From: Candidatus Bathyarchaeota archaeon | GTDB lineage: Archaea; Thermoproteota; Bathyarchaeia; Bathyarchaeales; Bathycorpusculaceae | Length of the DNA stretch: 34,695 nucleotides | Assembly: GCA_029881805.1 (NCBI GenBank) | Contig: JAOULW010000016.1 | Span: forward strand, 1-34,695 | Reading direction: 5' to 3' | In this document: positions 24,173 through 31,587 of the stretch, one piece after another | Position numbering within the stretch: the first letter of the stretch is position 1 | Layout of the letters: each line of letters opens with the position of its first letter | Made by a program: the position numbers and the translations under genes | The notes under the pieces: model-generated | Databases searched by the model: none | What the model saw: only the letters and a program-made list of their open reading frames with translations | Told to the model about the DNA's origin: nothing

Positions 24173-24343
24173 GGGGCTGTAGTCTAGGCAGGTATGACGA
24201 CGGGCTCCAGAAAGTAGCAAACGTGTTTGCGGACCAGCTGCTTGGGATGACGAGGTTCTGGAGCGGTCAGGAGAAACCCGTAGGAGCAGCCAAGCGCTGT
24301 TTCCGGGGAAAGGTCGTCGGTTCAAATCCGGCCGGCCCCACCA
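24173..24343 (+). tRNA. tRNA-Trp (CCA anticodon) with two predicted introns and encoded CCA
   Basis: The acceptor stem GGGGCTG (24173-24179) pairs with CGGCCCC (24333-24339), discriminator A 24340, then encoded CCA. The T arm is GTCGG-TTCAAAT-CCGGC (24316-24332). The anticodon stem ACGGG (24200-24204) pairs with CCCGT (24277-24281), and the loop starts CTCCAG with anticodon CCA at 24207-24209. Intron 1: 24211-24275 (65 nt), after position 37. CTCC (24205-24208) pairs with GGAG (24270-24273), with bulges AG/A and AA/A, the splicing bulge-helix-bulge motif. Intron 2: 24282-24310 (29 nt), between positions 43 and 44. An inner helix GGAGCAGC/GCTGTTTCC, bulge GT/A, CCC pairing with GGG and bulge AA/A leave AGGTC as a normal variable loop. 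Exons are 38, 6 and 33 nt. Splicing is inferred. Confidence 0.92.
24211..24275 (+). other. tRNA-Trp intron 1 with C-box-like motif and anticodon-loop antisense
   Basis: The 65-nt intron carries ATGACGA (24247-24253, one mismatch to the C box RTGATGA) and then TTCTGGAG (24256-24263), which is perfectly complementary to CTCCAGAA of the precursor anticodon loop. GTCA (24266-24269) is a poor D'-box. In haloarchaea the tRNA-Trp intron acts as a C/D guide for 2'-O-methylation of C34. Here the base opposite C34 lies 5 bases before GTCA, as the guide rule requires, but the D' box deviates. Confidence 0.45.
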
Positions 24344-24454
24344 AATCTTATTGGAACATAAGATTGACGCTCACTAAATGTTGCTTAAGAGCAGTAAACC
24401 TGAAGCTATTCGATTCCACCGCAACATGCAGTTTTTGGGTCCAATTTTTGCCTG

Positions 24455-24571
24455 CTATGATTTGAGAACCATTGGTTTTCCGCAGCACACGAGGATTCCT
24501 TTTCCTGCCTCTAGAACTTTCACTATGTTGCCGCATATTTCGCAGACATAAACCTCTTCAACTTTAGTCAT
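24455..24571 (-). CDS. desulforedoxin-like iron protein, 38 residues
   Basis: This tiny protein reads [15 protein letters not shown], then [12 protein letters not shown]. The CxxC pair and later adjacent CC pair are the four-Cys Fe centre of desulforedoxin and of the N-terminal domain of desulfoferrodoxin (CxxCGNIVxVL...LVCCGxPM is the family signature). It is therefore a cytosolic FeS4 electron-transfer protein or a stand-alone Dx domain; no superoxide-reductase domain follows. A strong AAGGTGA lies 4 bases ahead of ATG 24571. It is divergent from the M42 aminopeptidase gene. A partner superoxide reductase is not in the window. Confidence 0.9.
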   Translation of the reverse strand: MTKVEEVYVCEICGNIVKVLEAGKGILVCCGKPMVLKS

Positions 24572-24723
24572 TTTTTCACCTTGACTTAAACTGTCGAGTT
24601 TCTAACTTATAATTTTCTAGGTAAATCCTGTATATGTTTGGAAACGATAATAAAGGAATCTTGCGCGACTGCGAAAAGCACATAAATATGAAGGTCATAA
24701 ATCTGACTTCACTGTGATGAAAA

Positions 24724-25815
24724 ATGGTGGATAAGAAGGCCATAAATCTTCTGAAAGAGATGCTTGAATCCTTTGGACCGGCAGGATTTGAGCGTGAAAC
24801 GGCGACGATTGTTAAAAAAGCTGTCAAAGCGTACGCTGATGACGTGACTGTCGACAAGTTGGGTTCAGTGATTTTCAGTCACAAGGGAACGTCAGAGCGA
24901 CCGAAAATTTTGCTGGCTGGGCACATTGATGAAGTTGGCTTCGTGGTTTCTGGGGTTGACGAAAAAACAGGCTTCTTGACCTTCAATCCTTTGGGAGGGT
25001 GGTGGGATCAGGTGCTTCTTAGTCAGCGTGTGATTGTCAGAACTGAGAAAGGAGACGTTCACGGCGTCATTTCTGCCAAGCCGCCGCATCTTTTGTCGCC
25101 TGAAGAAGCAAAAAAAGTTGTTGAAAAGAAGAATATGTACATTGACATAGGCGCAACCAGCAAGAAGGAGACGGAGCAGATGGGCGTCAAAATAGGCGAC
25201 CCCGTGGTGCCGTATTCTCTGTTTTCGACCATAAGAAATGGTAAGCTTGCGATGGGAAAGGCGTTTGATGACAGAATCGGGGCTTTCATTGCCATGGAAG
25301 TTGTTCGTAGACTTGCTGAAGGTAAGGTTAAGCATGCAAATACTGTTTATGGAGCGGCTACGGTGCAGGAAGAGGTCGGTCTTAGAGGTGCAACTACAGT
25401 GGCTCACGTTGTAGATCCAGATGTGGCTATAGCTTTGGAAGTTGACATTTCAGGTGATGTGCCTGGAGTAAGAGCCCATGAAGCTCCGAGCAGAATGGGA
25501 AAGGGTCCAACAATATGCACTTATGATACTTCTATGATTCCGAATCAGGCGTTGAAGCAATTCGTTATCAACACAGCCAAAAGGTTGAAGATTCCATTTC
25601 AGCTCTCGATAGTGTCAGCCGGGGCGACAGACGCAGGTAGAATTCACATTAGCAGGGCTGGTTGCCCAAGCATAGTCATAGGAGTTCCAACTCGACACAT
25701 ACATTCTCATGTGGGTATCTTGAGCCTGGAAGACGTGGAAAACGCAATAAAGCTGACGCTAGAACTAGTGAAACGTTTCGACAAGAAAATAGTCAACGGA
25801 TTCACAGCATTCTAA
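24724..25815 (+). CDS. M42 family aminopeptidase (TET-type)
   Basis: This 363-residue two-metal peptidase belongs to the archaeal TET family, whose members assemble into dodecameric particles that trim peptides released by the proteasome. Ligands and catalytic residues are all visible: His67 and Asp69 (LAGHIDEVGF), bridging Asp182 (KAFDDRIG), general base Glu216 with Glu217 (TVQEEVGLRGA), Asp241 (LEVDISGD) and His327 (TRHIHSHVG). Length and order match the family. ATG 24724 starts MVDKKAINLLKEMLESFGPA, as expected. A TATA-like CATAAATATG lies about 40 bases upstream. Substrate preference (acidic, basic or hydrophobic ends) cannot be told from sequence. Confidence 0.95.
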   Translation: MVDKKAINLLKEMLESFGPAGFERETATIVKKAVKAYADDVTVDKLGSVIFSHKGTSERPKILLAGHIDEVGFVVSGVDEKTGFLTFNPLGGWWDQVLLSQRVIVRTEKGDVHGVISAKPPHLLSPEEAKKVVEKKNMYIDIGATSKKETEQMGVKIGDPVVPYSLFSTIRNGKLAMGKAFDDRIGAFIAMEVVRRLAEGKVKHANTVYGAATVQEEVGLRGATTVAHVVDPDVAIALEVDISGDVPGVRAHEAPSRMGKGPTICTYDTSMIPNQALKQFVINTAKRLKIPFQLSIVSAGATDAGRIHISRAGCPSIVIGVPTRHIHSHVGILSLEDVENAIKLTLELVKRFDKKIVNGFTAF

Positions 25816-25943
25816 GAATCATCCATTTTTTCTTTATGTAGCAATTCGAATTGTTCTTGAACCTTCTCAAACAGCACATGCAAAAGATTTTAATCATAGT
25901 TATTGTATTGTGCACAAAGCTGGTTGATTGGAGAATTAAAAAT

Positions 25944-26675
25944 ATGAGTGTTGCAGTTGAAGCAGCCGACGTCGTGAAGGTCTTTGGTGAAATCCGCGCC
26001 TTAGATGGTTTGAGTTTCACTGTTGAGACTGGAGAGATTTTTGGGCTTATTGGTCCCAATGGCGCAGGAAAGACGACGGCTTTGCGCGTTGTTTCGACGC
26101 TGCTGCTGCCCACCGCAGGTAGCGTTAATGTTTTTGGTTTGGATGTTGTTGATAGGGCTTCGAATGTTAGGCAGATAATAACGTATCTTCCGGAGGAAGC
26201 TGGAGCGTATCGAAACCTTTCTGGCTGGGAATATTTGGAGTTCATGGCCAGATTTAGTGCCAAGAGTAAAGATGAGTCTCGTGGTATGATTAAGGAAGCA
26301 GCCGAGATCACCGGTTTGGGTGAACGCCTGAAGGACAAGACTAAAGGCTACAGTAAGGGAATGAAACGAAGGCTTCTGGTTGCAAGAGCCTTGATGAACA
26401 AGCCTAGGCTGTCAGTTTTGGATGAACCCACCAGCGGATTGGATGTTTTGCATGCGTACCACGTTAGAGACATCATTAAACGGTACGTGAAAGAACACGA
26501 CGTGACCGTTTTGCTTTCAAGTCATAACATGCTTGAAGTTGAGCATTTATGCGATAGAGTTGCCTTGCTGAATAAGGGTAAAATCGTTGCTCTGGGAAAT
26601 CCGCAAGAGTTGAAAGAAAAATATGAAAGTGCAAACCTAGAAGAGGTCTTCGCAAAGGTGGTCAAGCTTGCTTAA
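25944..26675 (+). CDS. ABC transporter ATP-binding protein
   Basis: The 243-residue ATPase subunit has Walker A GPNGAGKTT (37-45), signature YSKGMKRR (136-143, replacing LSGGQ as usual in ABC-2 exporters), Walker B LSVLDEPTSGLD (156-167) and the H-loop His194 (LLSSHNM). The frame is open upstream to 25851, but ATG 25944 is chosen because GGAG sits at suitable spacing and homologues begin just before VEAADVVKVFG. It overlaps by 8 bases with the permease gene that follows; the pair forms an ABC-2 type exporter. The exported substrate (lipid, drug, ion or peptide) cannot be inferred. Confidence 0.95.
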   Translation: MSVAVEAADVVKVFGEIRALDGLSFTVETGEIFGLIGPNGAGKTTALRVVSTLLLPTAGSVNVFGLDVVDRASNVRQIITYLPEEAGAYRNLSGWEYLEFMARFSAKSKDESRGMIKEAAEITGLGERLKDKTKGYSKGMKRRLLVARALMNKPRLSVLDEPTSGLDVLHAYHVRDIIKRYVKEHDVTVLLSSHNMLEVEHLCDRVALLNKGKIVALGNPQELKEKYESANLEEVFAKVVKLA

Positions 26676-27957
26676 AGGCTTTGGGAACTTTTTAATGAAG
26701 GAACTTAAGGAGCTGATTAGGGACCCAAAAATACTGTTGGGCATGATAGTCGTTCCTTTGATAATGTTTCCTGTGCTCGGCGGAGTGATGAGCTATTCGG
26801 TGCAGTCTGCCCAAGAAAGGGCTCAGAGAGCCACTTTGTTAGTGGTGAACAATGATGAAGGAAATTGGTCAGATTTTCTAATAAATTTTCTTAATGTGAG
26901 TGCCAGAATTTCTGTTGAGAGCAATATAGTGCTAGACAATGATACGGCTATGGAATTGCTGGCTGAGTACAACTCTACGCAGTTGTTGGAAATCCCGATG
27001 GGCTTTGGTGAGAACATGATTGAGCACGTCAATGTCAATCCAAATGTGACGGCGGCGGTGAAGTTTTACGGTGTTTTCGTGGGAGTGAGTATCTTTGAAA
27101 ATATGGGTTCGCCGATTGACAGATTCGTGTATGATTTTAACAGGTTGCTGGCTCCTGATGTTTTGAAGGCTGAAAAGTCCACGATAATTAAGGGTGAGAT
27201 TATATCGGGCGTTGATCCTGCTACGCTTTCTAGCATACTTTTTTCGCAGACGATTGCCCTGCCAATCACTATAATGATTTTGCTAACTTATTCTATACAG
27301 ATAGCAGCGACGTCTGTGGCTATGGAAAAAGAGGAGAAAACCTTGGAGACGTTGTTGACTCTGCCTATGGATCGTCTTTCGATTCTCGCGGGGAAATTGT
27401 CGGGGTCGATTTTTGTTGCGGGCGTTGGAGCTTTGGCTTATATGATTGGTTATAACTACATGCTTGGAGCTGTCACATCTGCGATTCCTGCTGAGGCGGG
27501 CATAGATTTGGCTGCTTTGGGGCTTGTTCCTTCGCTTCTTGGTTATCTGCTTTTGGGAATATCGCTTTTCGTGGCTTTGCTTTCAGCCTTAGCCTTAGCG
27601 GTGATTCTATCTGCGTTTGCAGAGGATGTTAGAGGCGCCCAATCTCTTGTCGGTTTTATCTATCCTTTGATATTTCTTCCGTCGTTTGCTTTGATGTACG
27701 TGGATATTGGCACTTTGCCTTTTGCATTTAAAATTGTTCTTTATGCTATTCCTTTCAGTCATCCGACTATAGCGTCCAGAGCCGTGATTATGGGTGATTA
27801 CTTGACTGCTGCCTTCGGAATCGTTTATGTTTCTGCTTTCACAATCGGTGTTATGTATGCTGCGTCGAGGTTTTTTGCAACCGAGAAGATACTGACGGCA
27901 AAGCTGAAGTTTAAGGGTTTAAGAAGACGCAGAAAAACACCTGTGGAAGAGTTTTAG
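26668..27957 (+). CDS. ABC-2 type exporter permease
   Basis: The 429-residue membrane subunit has an N-terminal helix (PKILLGMIVVPLIMFPVLGG), an extracytoplasmic domain of about 150 residues, then a run of five or so helices including VAMEKEEKTLETLLTLPMDR, the cytosolic coupling-helix signature of ABC-2 permeases (EKEEKTLE.LL..P). The NatB/YhaP-like topology suggests export. TTG 26668 overlaps the ATPase stop by 8 bases, giving translational coupling; ATG 26695 is an alternative. The C-terminus is basic (KFKGLRRRRK), consistent with a cytosolic end. It pairs with the preceding ATPase. Confidence 0.93.
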   Translation: MLKGFGNFLMKELKELIRDPKILLGMIVVPLIMFPVLGGVMSYSVQSAQERAQRATLLVVNNDEGNWSDFLINFLNVSARISVESNIVLDNDTAMELLAEYNSTQLLEIPMGFGENMIEHVNVNPNVTAAVKFYGVFVGVSIFENMGSPIDRFVYDFNRLLAPDVLKAEKSTIIKGEIISGVDPATLSSILFSQTIALPITIMILLTYSIQIAATSVAMEKEEKTLETLLTLPMDRLSILAGKLSGSIFVAGVGALAYMIGYNYMLGAVTSAIPAEAGIDLAALGLVPSLLGYLLLGISLFVALLSALALAVILSAFAEDVRGAQSLVGFIYPLIFLPSFALMYVDIGTLPFAFKIVLYAIPFSHPTIASRAVIMGDYLTAAFGIVYVSAFTIGVMYAASRFFATEKILTAKLKFKGLRRRRKTPVEEF

Positions 27958-27998
27958 CAAAGCTTTTTACCATAAACAAGTAAACTTGTCTTCGGTGT

Positions 27999-29108
27999 TT
28001 GAAATTGGGAATTCAACAAATTGAAGTGTACAAGGTTATTTTGCGCAACAAGGAACCTTTCAGAATCGCTCGTGGAGCGAGCACTGAAAGCGAAAATGTG
28101 GTTGTAAAGGTGGTAACTGACTATGGCGTGATCGGATGGGGTGAGGCTTCTCCGTCGAAAAGTGTGACTAACGAGACTCCAGCAACTGTTATCAAGACTC
28201 TTGCCAAGATTGCTCCGAAGCTTATTGGTTTGTGTCCGTTGAGAATCGAGCAGGATGTGGAAATAATGGATTCTCTTGTGAAGGAAAATCCTGCGGCGAA
28301 GGCAGCCATAGACATAGCGTTGCACGACATTTTGGGAAAGACTGCTCGTAAACCGCTTTTCATGGTTATGGGTGGCTACCGCACAGAGGTCTTGACGGAC
28401 TTGACTTTGGGCATAAAGTCTCCTAAAGAGATGGCTAAGGACGCTGTTAAAGCCGTTAAGAAAGGGTTTAAGGCTCTAAAAGTGAAGGTTGGCATTGACC
28501 CGGTTGAAGACGTTGAGCGTGTGAGGCTTATCCGCGAATCAGTGGGCAGTAAAATACAGATGAGAATTGATGCAAACCAGGGGTGGACGCCGCCGCAAGC
28601 CATAGAAGCCCTCGGCAAAATGAAGAAATTTAATGTTCAATTTGCTGAGCAGCCAGTTCCAGCAGAAAACCTGAAAGGCTTGATAAAAGTTAGGAAGAAC
28701 TCGCCGATACCTGTGATGGCTGACGAAAGTGTTCACTCGCCTGAAGACGCCATACGCTTGATACAAGCAGAAGCCGTGGACTTCATGAACATAAAGTTGA
28801 TGAAAAGCGGAGGAATATTGAAAGGAAGAAAAATTGCGGCCATCGCAGAAGCCGCAGGAATACCATGCATGATCGGGTGCATGGGTGAATCGGGAATCGG
28901 CATAGCTGCAGGTTCTCACTTGGCAGCGGCAGCTAAGAACATTCAATACGCGGACTTGGACTCTGACCTCTTATTAAAAGACAGGCTTGTGACGAAAGGT
29001 GGTACAAAAGTCAAGGATTCGATGAGAATATTTCCGAGGCAACATGGGCTAGGCATAATGGGGCTGGACGAAAAGCTTCTTGGAAAGCCTTTAAAGATTT
29101 ACAAGTAA
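27999..29108 (+). CDS. dipeptide epimerase (enolase superfamily)
   Basis: The 369-residue protein belongs to the muconate-lactonizing/dipeptide epimerase branch. The catalytic bases are Lys161 and Lys163 in ALKVKVG and Lys266 in NIKLMKSGG; Mg2+ ligands are Asp191 (DANQGW), Glu217 (FAEQPV) and Asp242 (ADES). The C-terminal YADLDSDLL (about 317-325) supplies the DxD that binds the dipeptide amino group in Ala-Glu-type epimerases, which is why this name is preferred over o-succinylbenzoate synthase or muconate cycloisomerase. It racemises the alpha carbon of one residue in a dipeptide; exact specificity is not predictable. Start is TTG 27999 (MKLGIQQIEV); TTG 28005 is possible. It follows the ABC genes and precedes glpX. 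Confidence 0.88.
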   Translation: MKLGIQQIEVYKVILRNKEPFRIARGASTESENVVVKVVTDYGVIGWGEASPSKSVTNETPATVIKTLAKIAPKLIGLCPLRIEQDVEIMDSLVKENPAAKAAIDIALHDILGKTARKPLFMVMGGYRTEVLTDLTLGIKSPKEMAKDAVKAVKKGFKALKVKVGIDPVEDVERVRLIRESVGSKIQMRIDANQGWTPPQAIEALGKMKKFNVQFAEQPVPAENLKGLIKVRKNSPIPVMADESVHSPEDAIRLIQAEAVDFMNIKLMKSGGILKGRKIAAIAEAAGIPCMIGCMGESGIGIAAGSHLAAAAKNIQYADLDSDLLLKDRLVTKGGTKVKDSMRIFPRQHGLGIMGLDEKLLGKPLKIYK

Positions 29109-29142
29109 CCAAGTAAATTAGCAAACGTGGAAGGTGTTTGTT

Positions 29143-30129
29143 TTGGTTTCTCTTAGGGGTTTGGCGCCTTCGCTTACCAGAATCACAGTTGCTGCTGCCG
29201 TTGGAGCTGCCTTGCACATAGGTCAGGGTGATTCTAATTTGGTGGATGCTAAGGCTGTCGAGTTTTCTAGGGCTACGTTGGCTCAGACGGATGTTGAGGG
29301 CGAGGTGATCTCGTGTGAAGGGCCTAAGGATGATGCGCCTTCTTTTGGGATTAGGGAAAAGGTTGGGACTGGTAGGGGTCCGAAGGTCGAGTTTGTCGTG
29401 GACCCTGTTGACGGCACGACTGCGGCTTCCAAAGGCATAAAAGACGCTATTTCTGCTCTTGCTTGCGCGCCTGCTGGTTGTTTTCAAGTGCTTCCTGATG
29501 ATGGATATTATTTCAAGGTGGCGACTGATTACCATTCGATGGGTAAGATCTCGTTGGACATGTCTGTTGAGGAAATCGTGCGCGTTGTTGCCAAGGAAAA
29601 GGATTTGCCTCTGGAAAACTTCACGGTAATAATGCTGGAGCGTGACAGGCACACGGAGATTCTTAAAAGTCTTAGGATGCTGGGCGTTCGGATTATTTTG
29701 ATTCCTGACGGCGACATTGCGGCGGCTGTTGCCACGTGTATTCCTGATTCTGGCGTTGATCTTCTTTTGGGTGCGGGTGCTGGGCCGGAAGCTACCATAG
29801 CAGCGACAGCTGTGAAATGTTTGGGTGGCACGATGCTTGTGAGGGTTTGGAAGGGCGAGAAAGATGATCCTGTGAGGCTTGATAGGCTTGAGATGGAGGA
29901 GATTGACGTGAACAAGACCTATTGTGAGAATGAGCTGGCCAAGGGTAACGAGTTGGTTTTTGCGGCTTCCGGCGTCACAAAAGGGGAATTGCTGGATGGT
30001 GTGCGGTTCATTCCGAATGGAGCCGTTGTGAGTTCGATTTGTATGCGTTTGCCAAGTGGGACCGTGGAGAAGTCGGAGACGACTTTGCATTTTAGGGGGC
30101 ATCCGGTTTACAGGAAGTTTTTGCCTTGA
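29143..30129 (+). CDS. glpX: class II fructose-1,6-bisphosphatase (GlpX family)
   Basis: The 328-residue protein matches GlpX: VISCEGPKDDAPSFGIREKVG (the family's CEGEID.AP block), VEFVVDPVDGTTAASKG (metal-binding DPxDGTT of the inositol-phosphatase superfamily), AAAVATCIPDSGVDLLLGAG with GPEATIAA, VTKGELLDGV, and a C-terminal CMRLPSGTVEK. It should hydrolyse fructose-1,6-bisphosphate (possibly also sedoheptulose bisphosphate) in gluconeogenesis with Mn2+/Mg2+. GlpX is mainly bacterial; most archaea use FBPase IV or V, so transfer is possible. TTG 29143 has GGAAGGTG 6 bases ahead; GTG 29134 overlaps that site. The gene has a strong G+T bias on the coding strand, shared with the next genes. 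Confidence 0.88.
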   Translation: MVSLRGLAPSLTRITVAAAVGAALHIGQGDSNLVDAKAVEFSRATLAQTDVEGEVISCEGPKDDAPSFGIREKVGTGRGPKVEFVVDPVDGTTAASKGIKDAISALACAPAGCFQVLPDDGYYFKVATDYHSMGKISLDMSVEEIVRVVAKEKDLPLENFTVIMLERDRHTEILKSLRMLGVRIILIPDGDIAAAVATCIPDSGVDLLLGAGAGPEATIAATAVKCLGGTMLVRVWKGEKDDPVRLDRLEMEEIDVNKTYCENELAKGNELVFAASGVTKGELLDGVRFIPNGAVVSSICMRLPSGTVEKSETTLHFRGHPVYRKFLP

Positions 30130-30163
30130 GTGTTTTTTTGGGGTCTGGTACGTGGTTTGGTAA

Positions 30164-30174
30164 CTTTTAAATGT
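30164..30174 (+). promoter_or_regulatory. TATA box of the AbrB-like operon
   Basis: CTTTTAAATGT lies about 32-42 bases before ATG 30206, predicting a start site near 30195 and a very short leader. It marks a new transcript separate from glpX. Confidence 0.5.
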
Positions 30175-30205
30175 TTTTAGTTGTTTTTTGTTGTTTGTGG
30201 TTGTT

Positions 30206-30367
30206 ATGGAGAAGTTTGTGGCTAGGGTCTTTAAGGGTGGTAAGGTTACGGTTCCTAAGCGTTTGAGGGATTTGTTCGGTGTTGAGGATGGTGATTATGT
30301 TCGTTTGGTTTTGGTTGAGGTTATGAAGAAGGGCGATGGGGGTTGGGTTAGGAGGAAGGTTGACTGA
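30206..30367 (+). CDS. AbrB/SpoVT-type DNA-binding protein, 53 residues
   Basis: The protein starts MEKFVARVFKGGKVTVPKRL, then RDLFGVEDGDYVRLVLVEV: the swapped-hairpin AbrB/MazE DNA-binding fold (KVTVPK.lR..lgv..GD.v.l). It is short, with only a basic tail (KKGDGGWVRRKVD), and presumably dimerises to bind operator DNA. Members act as transition-state regulators or as antitoxins. The stop overlaps the next start (TGATG at 30365-30369), so it is translationally coupled to a Cys-rich protein that is not a known toxin. It is probably the regulator of its own three-gene operon. Confidence 0.85.
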   Translation: MEKFVARVFKGGKVTVPKRLRDLFGVEDGDYVRLVLVEVMKKGDGGWVRRKVD

Positions 30368-30933
30368 TGAGTGCTTTGAAGCATGGGCTTTTTAGTAGGG
30401 GTTTTATGCTTTGTGACAGGTGCGCTTTGAATGTTAAGTGTGAGCGTTTCAAACCAGGAGAGCGGTGTTTGTTGGAGCGGAAGGCTTTTGATAAAGTTGT
30501 TTCGGAGTTGGTGGAGGAGTTTGATTTGGACAGTGTTGCTGACCGGATTTTGGTTGAGCGCACTGCGATGTATTTGATTCGTATTGCGCGGGCTGAAGCG
30601 TACGAGTCTGCGGTGGGGGTTTCGGAGAAGTCGGTTTTGTGGGGCGCGTACATTAGCCGGTTGGACAACACGCTTAGAGGTTTGCTCAATGATTTAGCCG
30701 TGACTAGGCTGAGGCGCAAGAGGCTGGATAAAGACGAAGCCTTGCTCGTGAGCGTTGACGACGTGCTTAAAAAGTTTGCAGAGAAGGAGGCAACGTTGAG
30801 AAAAGGTGAGCGTGTGTCGAAGCGTCGGGCTGCGTTGGTTCCGAGAGAAGCCTTGTTGCGGAGTTGGAGGAGAGAGTGTACTCGGCTGAGGTTGAGCGGC
30901 AGAAGGGCGAGAAGCGTTGGTGAAGAAGAGTAA
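30367..30933 (+). CDS. Cys-cluster protein of the AbrB operon (hypothetical)
   Basis: This 188-residue protein of unknown function starts with a compact Cys cluster, CDRCALNVKCERFKPGERC (residues about 16-34; CxxC, C, C), likely a metal or Fe-S site. A helical middle follows (DKVVSELVEEFDLD, RILVERTAMYLIRIARAEAY, ISRLDNTLRGLLNDLA), with an Arg-rich tail. Helix-rich proteins with such N-terminal Cys clusters occur in archaeal mobile regions, and a terminase-small-subunit-like or nucleic-acid-binding role is conceivable, but no terminase large subunit is nearby. It is coupled to the AbrB gene by an ATGA overlap and overlaps the next gene by about 14 bases. Codon use is strongly G/T-ending at first and shifts to balanced after about 30680. 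Confidence 0.7.
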   Translation: MSALKHGLFSRGFMLCDRCALNVKCERFKPGERCLLERKAFDKVVSELVEEFDLDSVADRILVERTAMYLIRIARAEAYESAVGVSEKSVLWGAYISRLDNTLRGLLNDLAVTRLRRKRLDKDEALLVSVDDVLKKFAEKEATLRKGERVSKRRAALVPREALLRSWRRECTRLRLSGRRARSVGEEE

Positions 30934-31552
30934 AAGGAAGTTTCCCAAGAGCGTGTTGGAGCCGTTGATGGACATGTGCGAGTTGGACAGCGAGTATACT
31001 GAGGAGTCGGCGACAGAGCTGTTCAAGTGGTATTTGAGTTTGATGGATAAGTTTGCCGATTACTTCTTTAAGGGGGAATGGCCAAAGAAGTATGATTACG
31101 AGTACGCTACGACTTTTACTGACGAAGATTTAGAGTTTCTCTATGGTCATGATAGGGACGCTTATGAAAGGTTTGAAACCGTTTGCCTCAAGAAAAACAT
31201 AAGTCTAGAAGGGTTCCTAGGACACTTCGGAATGTATTGGACCAGACAGGCTTTTTATGAAAAGTTTGTCAAGCCAGAGCTTAAACCTGTTTTAGAGGCT
31301 TTTGAAAGATTTAGCGGCGATGAAGATGCTAGAGACGTGCTAAACGAGCTGAAGAAAGAGTTCAGCGACATGTACTTGATTCACCTCAGCTTAACCGACA
31401 TAGCTGAACATCAACCCTTGGACAAAGCGAAAGATCTGCTGGTCGCAAGAATGCTGGAGTTGATACACACGGAAGAAGACTTTGGCGACTGCGGCAATTA
31501 TGCGTGTGAGCTTACACGAGAAGGGCTGAAAGAAACAAGCGACAAAACGTGA
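30920..31552 (+). CDS. acidic protein of unknown function, third gene of the AbrB operon
   Basis: The protein has about 210 residues from GTG 30920 (TTG 30917 also possible): MKKSKRKFPKSVLEPLMDMC, then a largely acidic, alpha-helical body rich in aromatic residues (FKWYLSLMDKFADYFFKGEW, FLYGHDRDAYERFETVC, FGMYWTRQAFYEKF). No membrane segment, no recognised catalytic motif and no toxin signature were seen. The acidic body contrasts with the Arg-rich tail of the preceding protein, whose gene it overlaps, which suggests but does not show that they interact. Confidence 0.7.
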   Translation: MKKSKRKFPKSVLEPLMDMCELDSEYTEESATELFKWYLSLMDKFADYFFKGEWPKKYDYEYATTFTDEDLEFLYGHDRDAYERFETVCLKKNISLEGFLGHFGMYWTRQAFYEKFVKPELKPVLEAFERFSGDEDARDVLNELKKEFSDMYLIHLSLTDIAEHQPLDKAKDLLVARMLELIHTEEDFGDCGNYACELTREGLKETSDKT

Positions 31553-31587
31553 ATGCCTAAACATGGTTCTTCGGTTTTGCAAAACAA

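Noticed and set aside
29011-30102. 363-codon open frame on the minus strand opposite glpX
   Set aside because: Shadow of glpX: composition (His, Arg, Asn, Thr rich) is not protein-like and the opposite strand encodes a clear enzyme.
30206-30933. AbrB plus downstream gene as a MazE/MazF or VapB/VapC toxin-antitoxin pair
   Set aside because: The downstream protein lacks PIN acidic residues and MazF motifs and has a Cys cluster instead.
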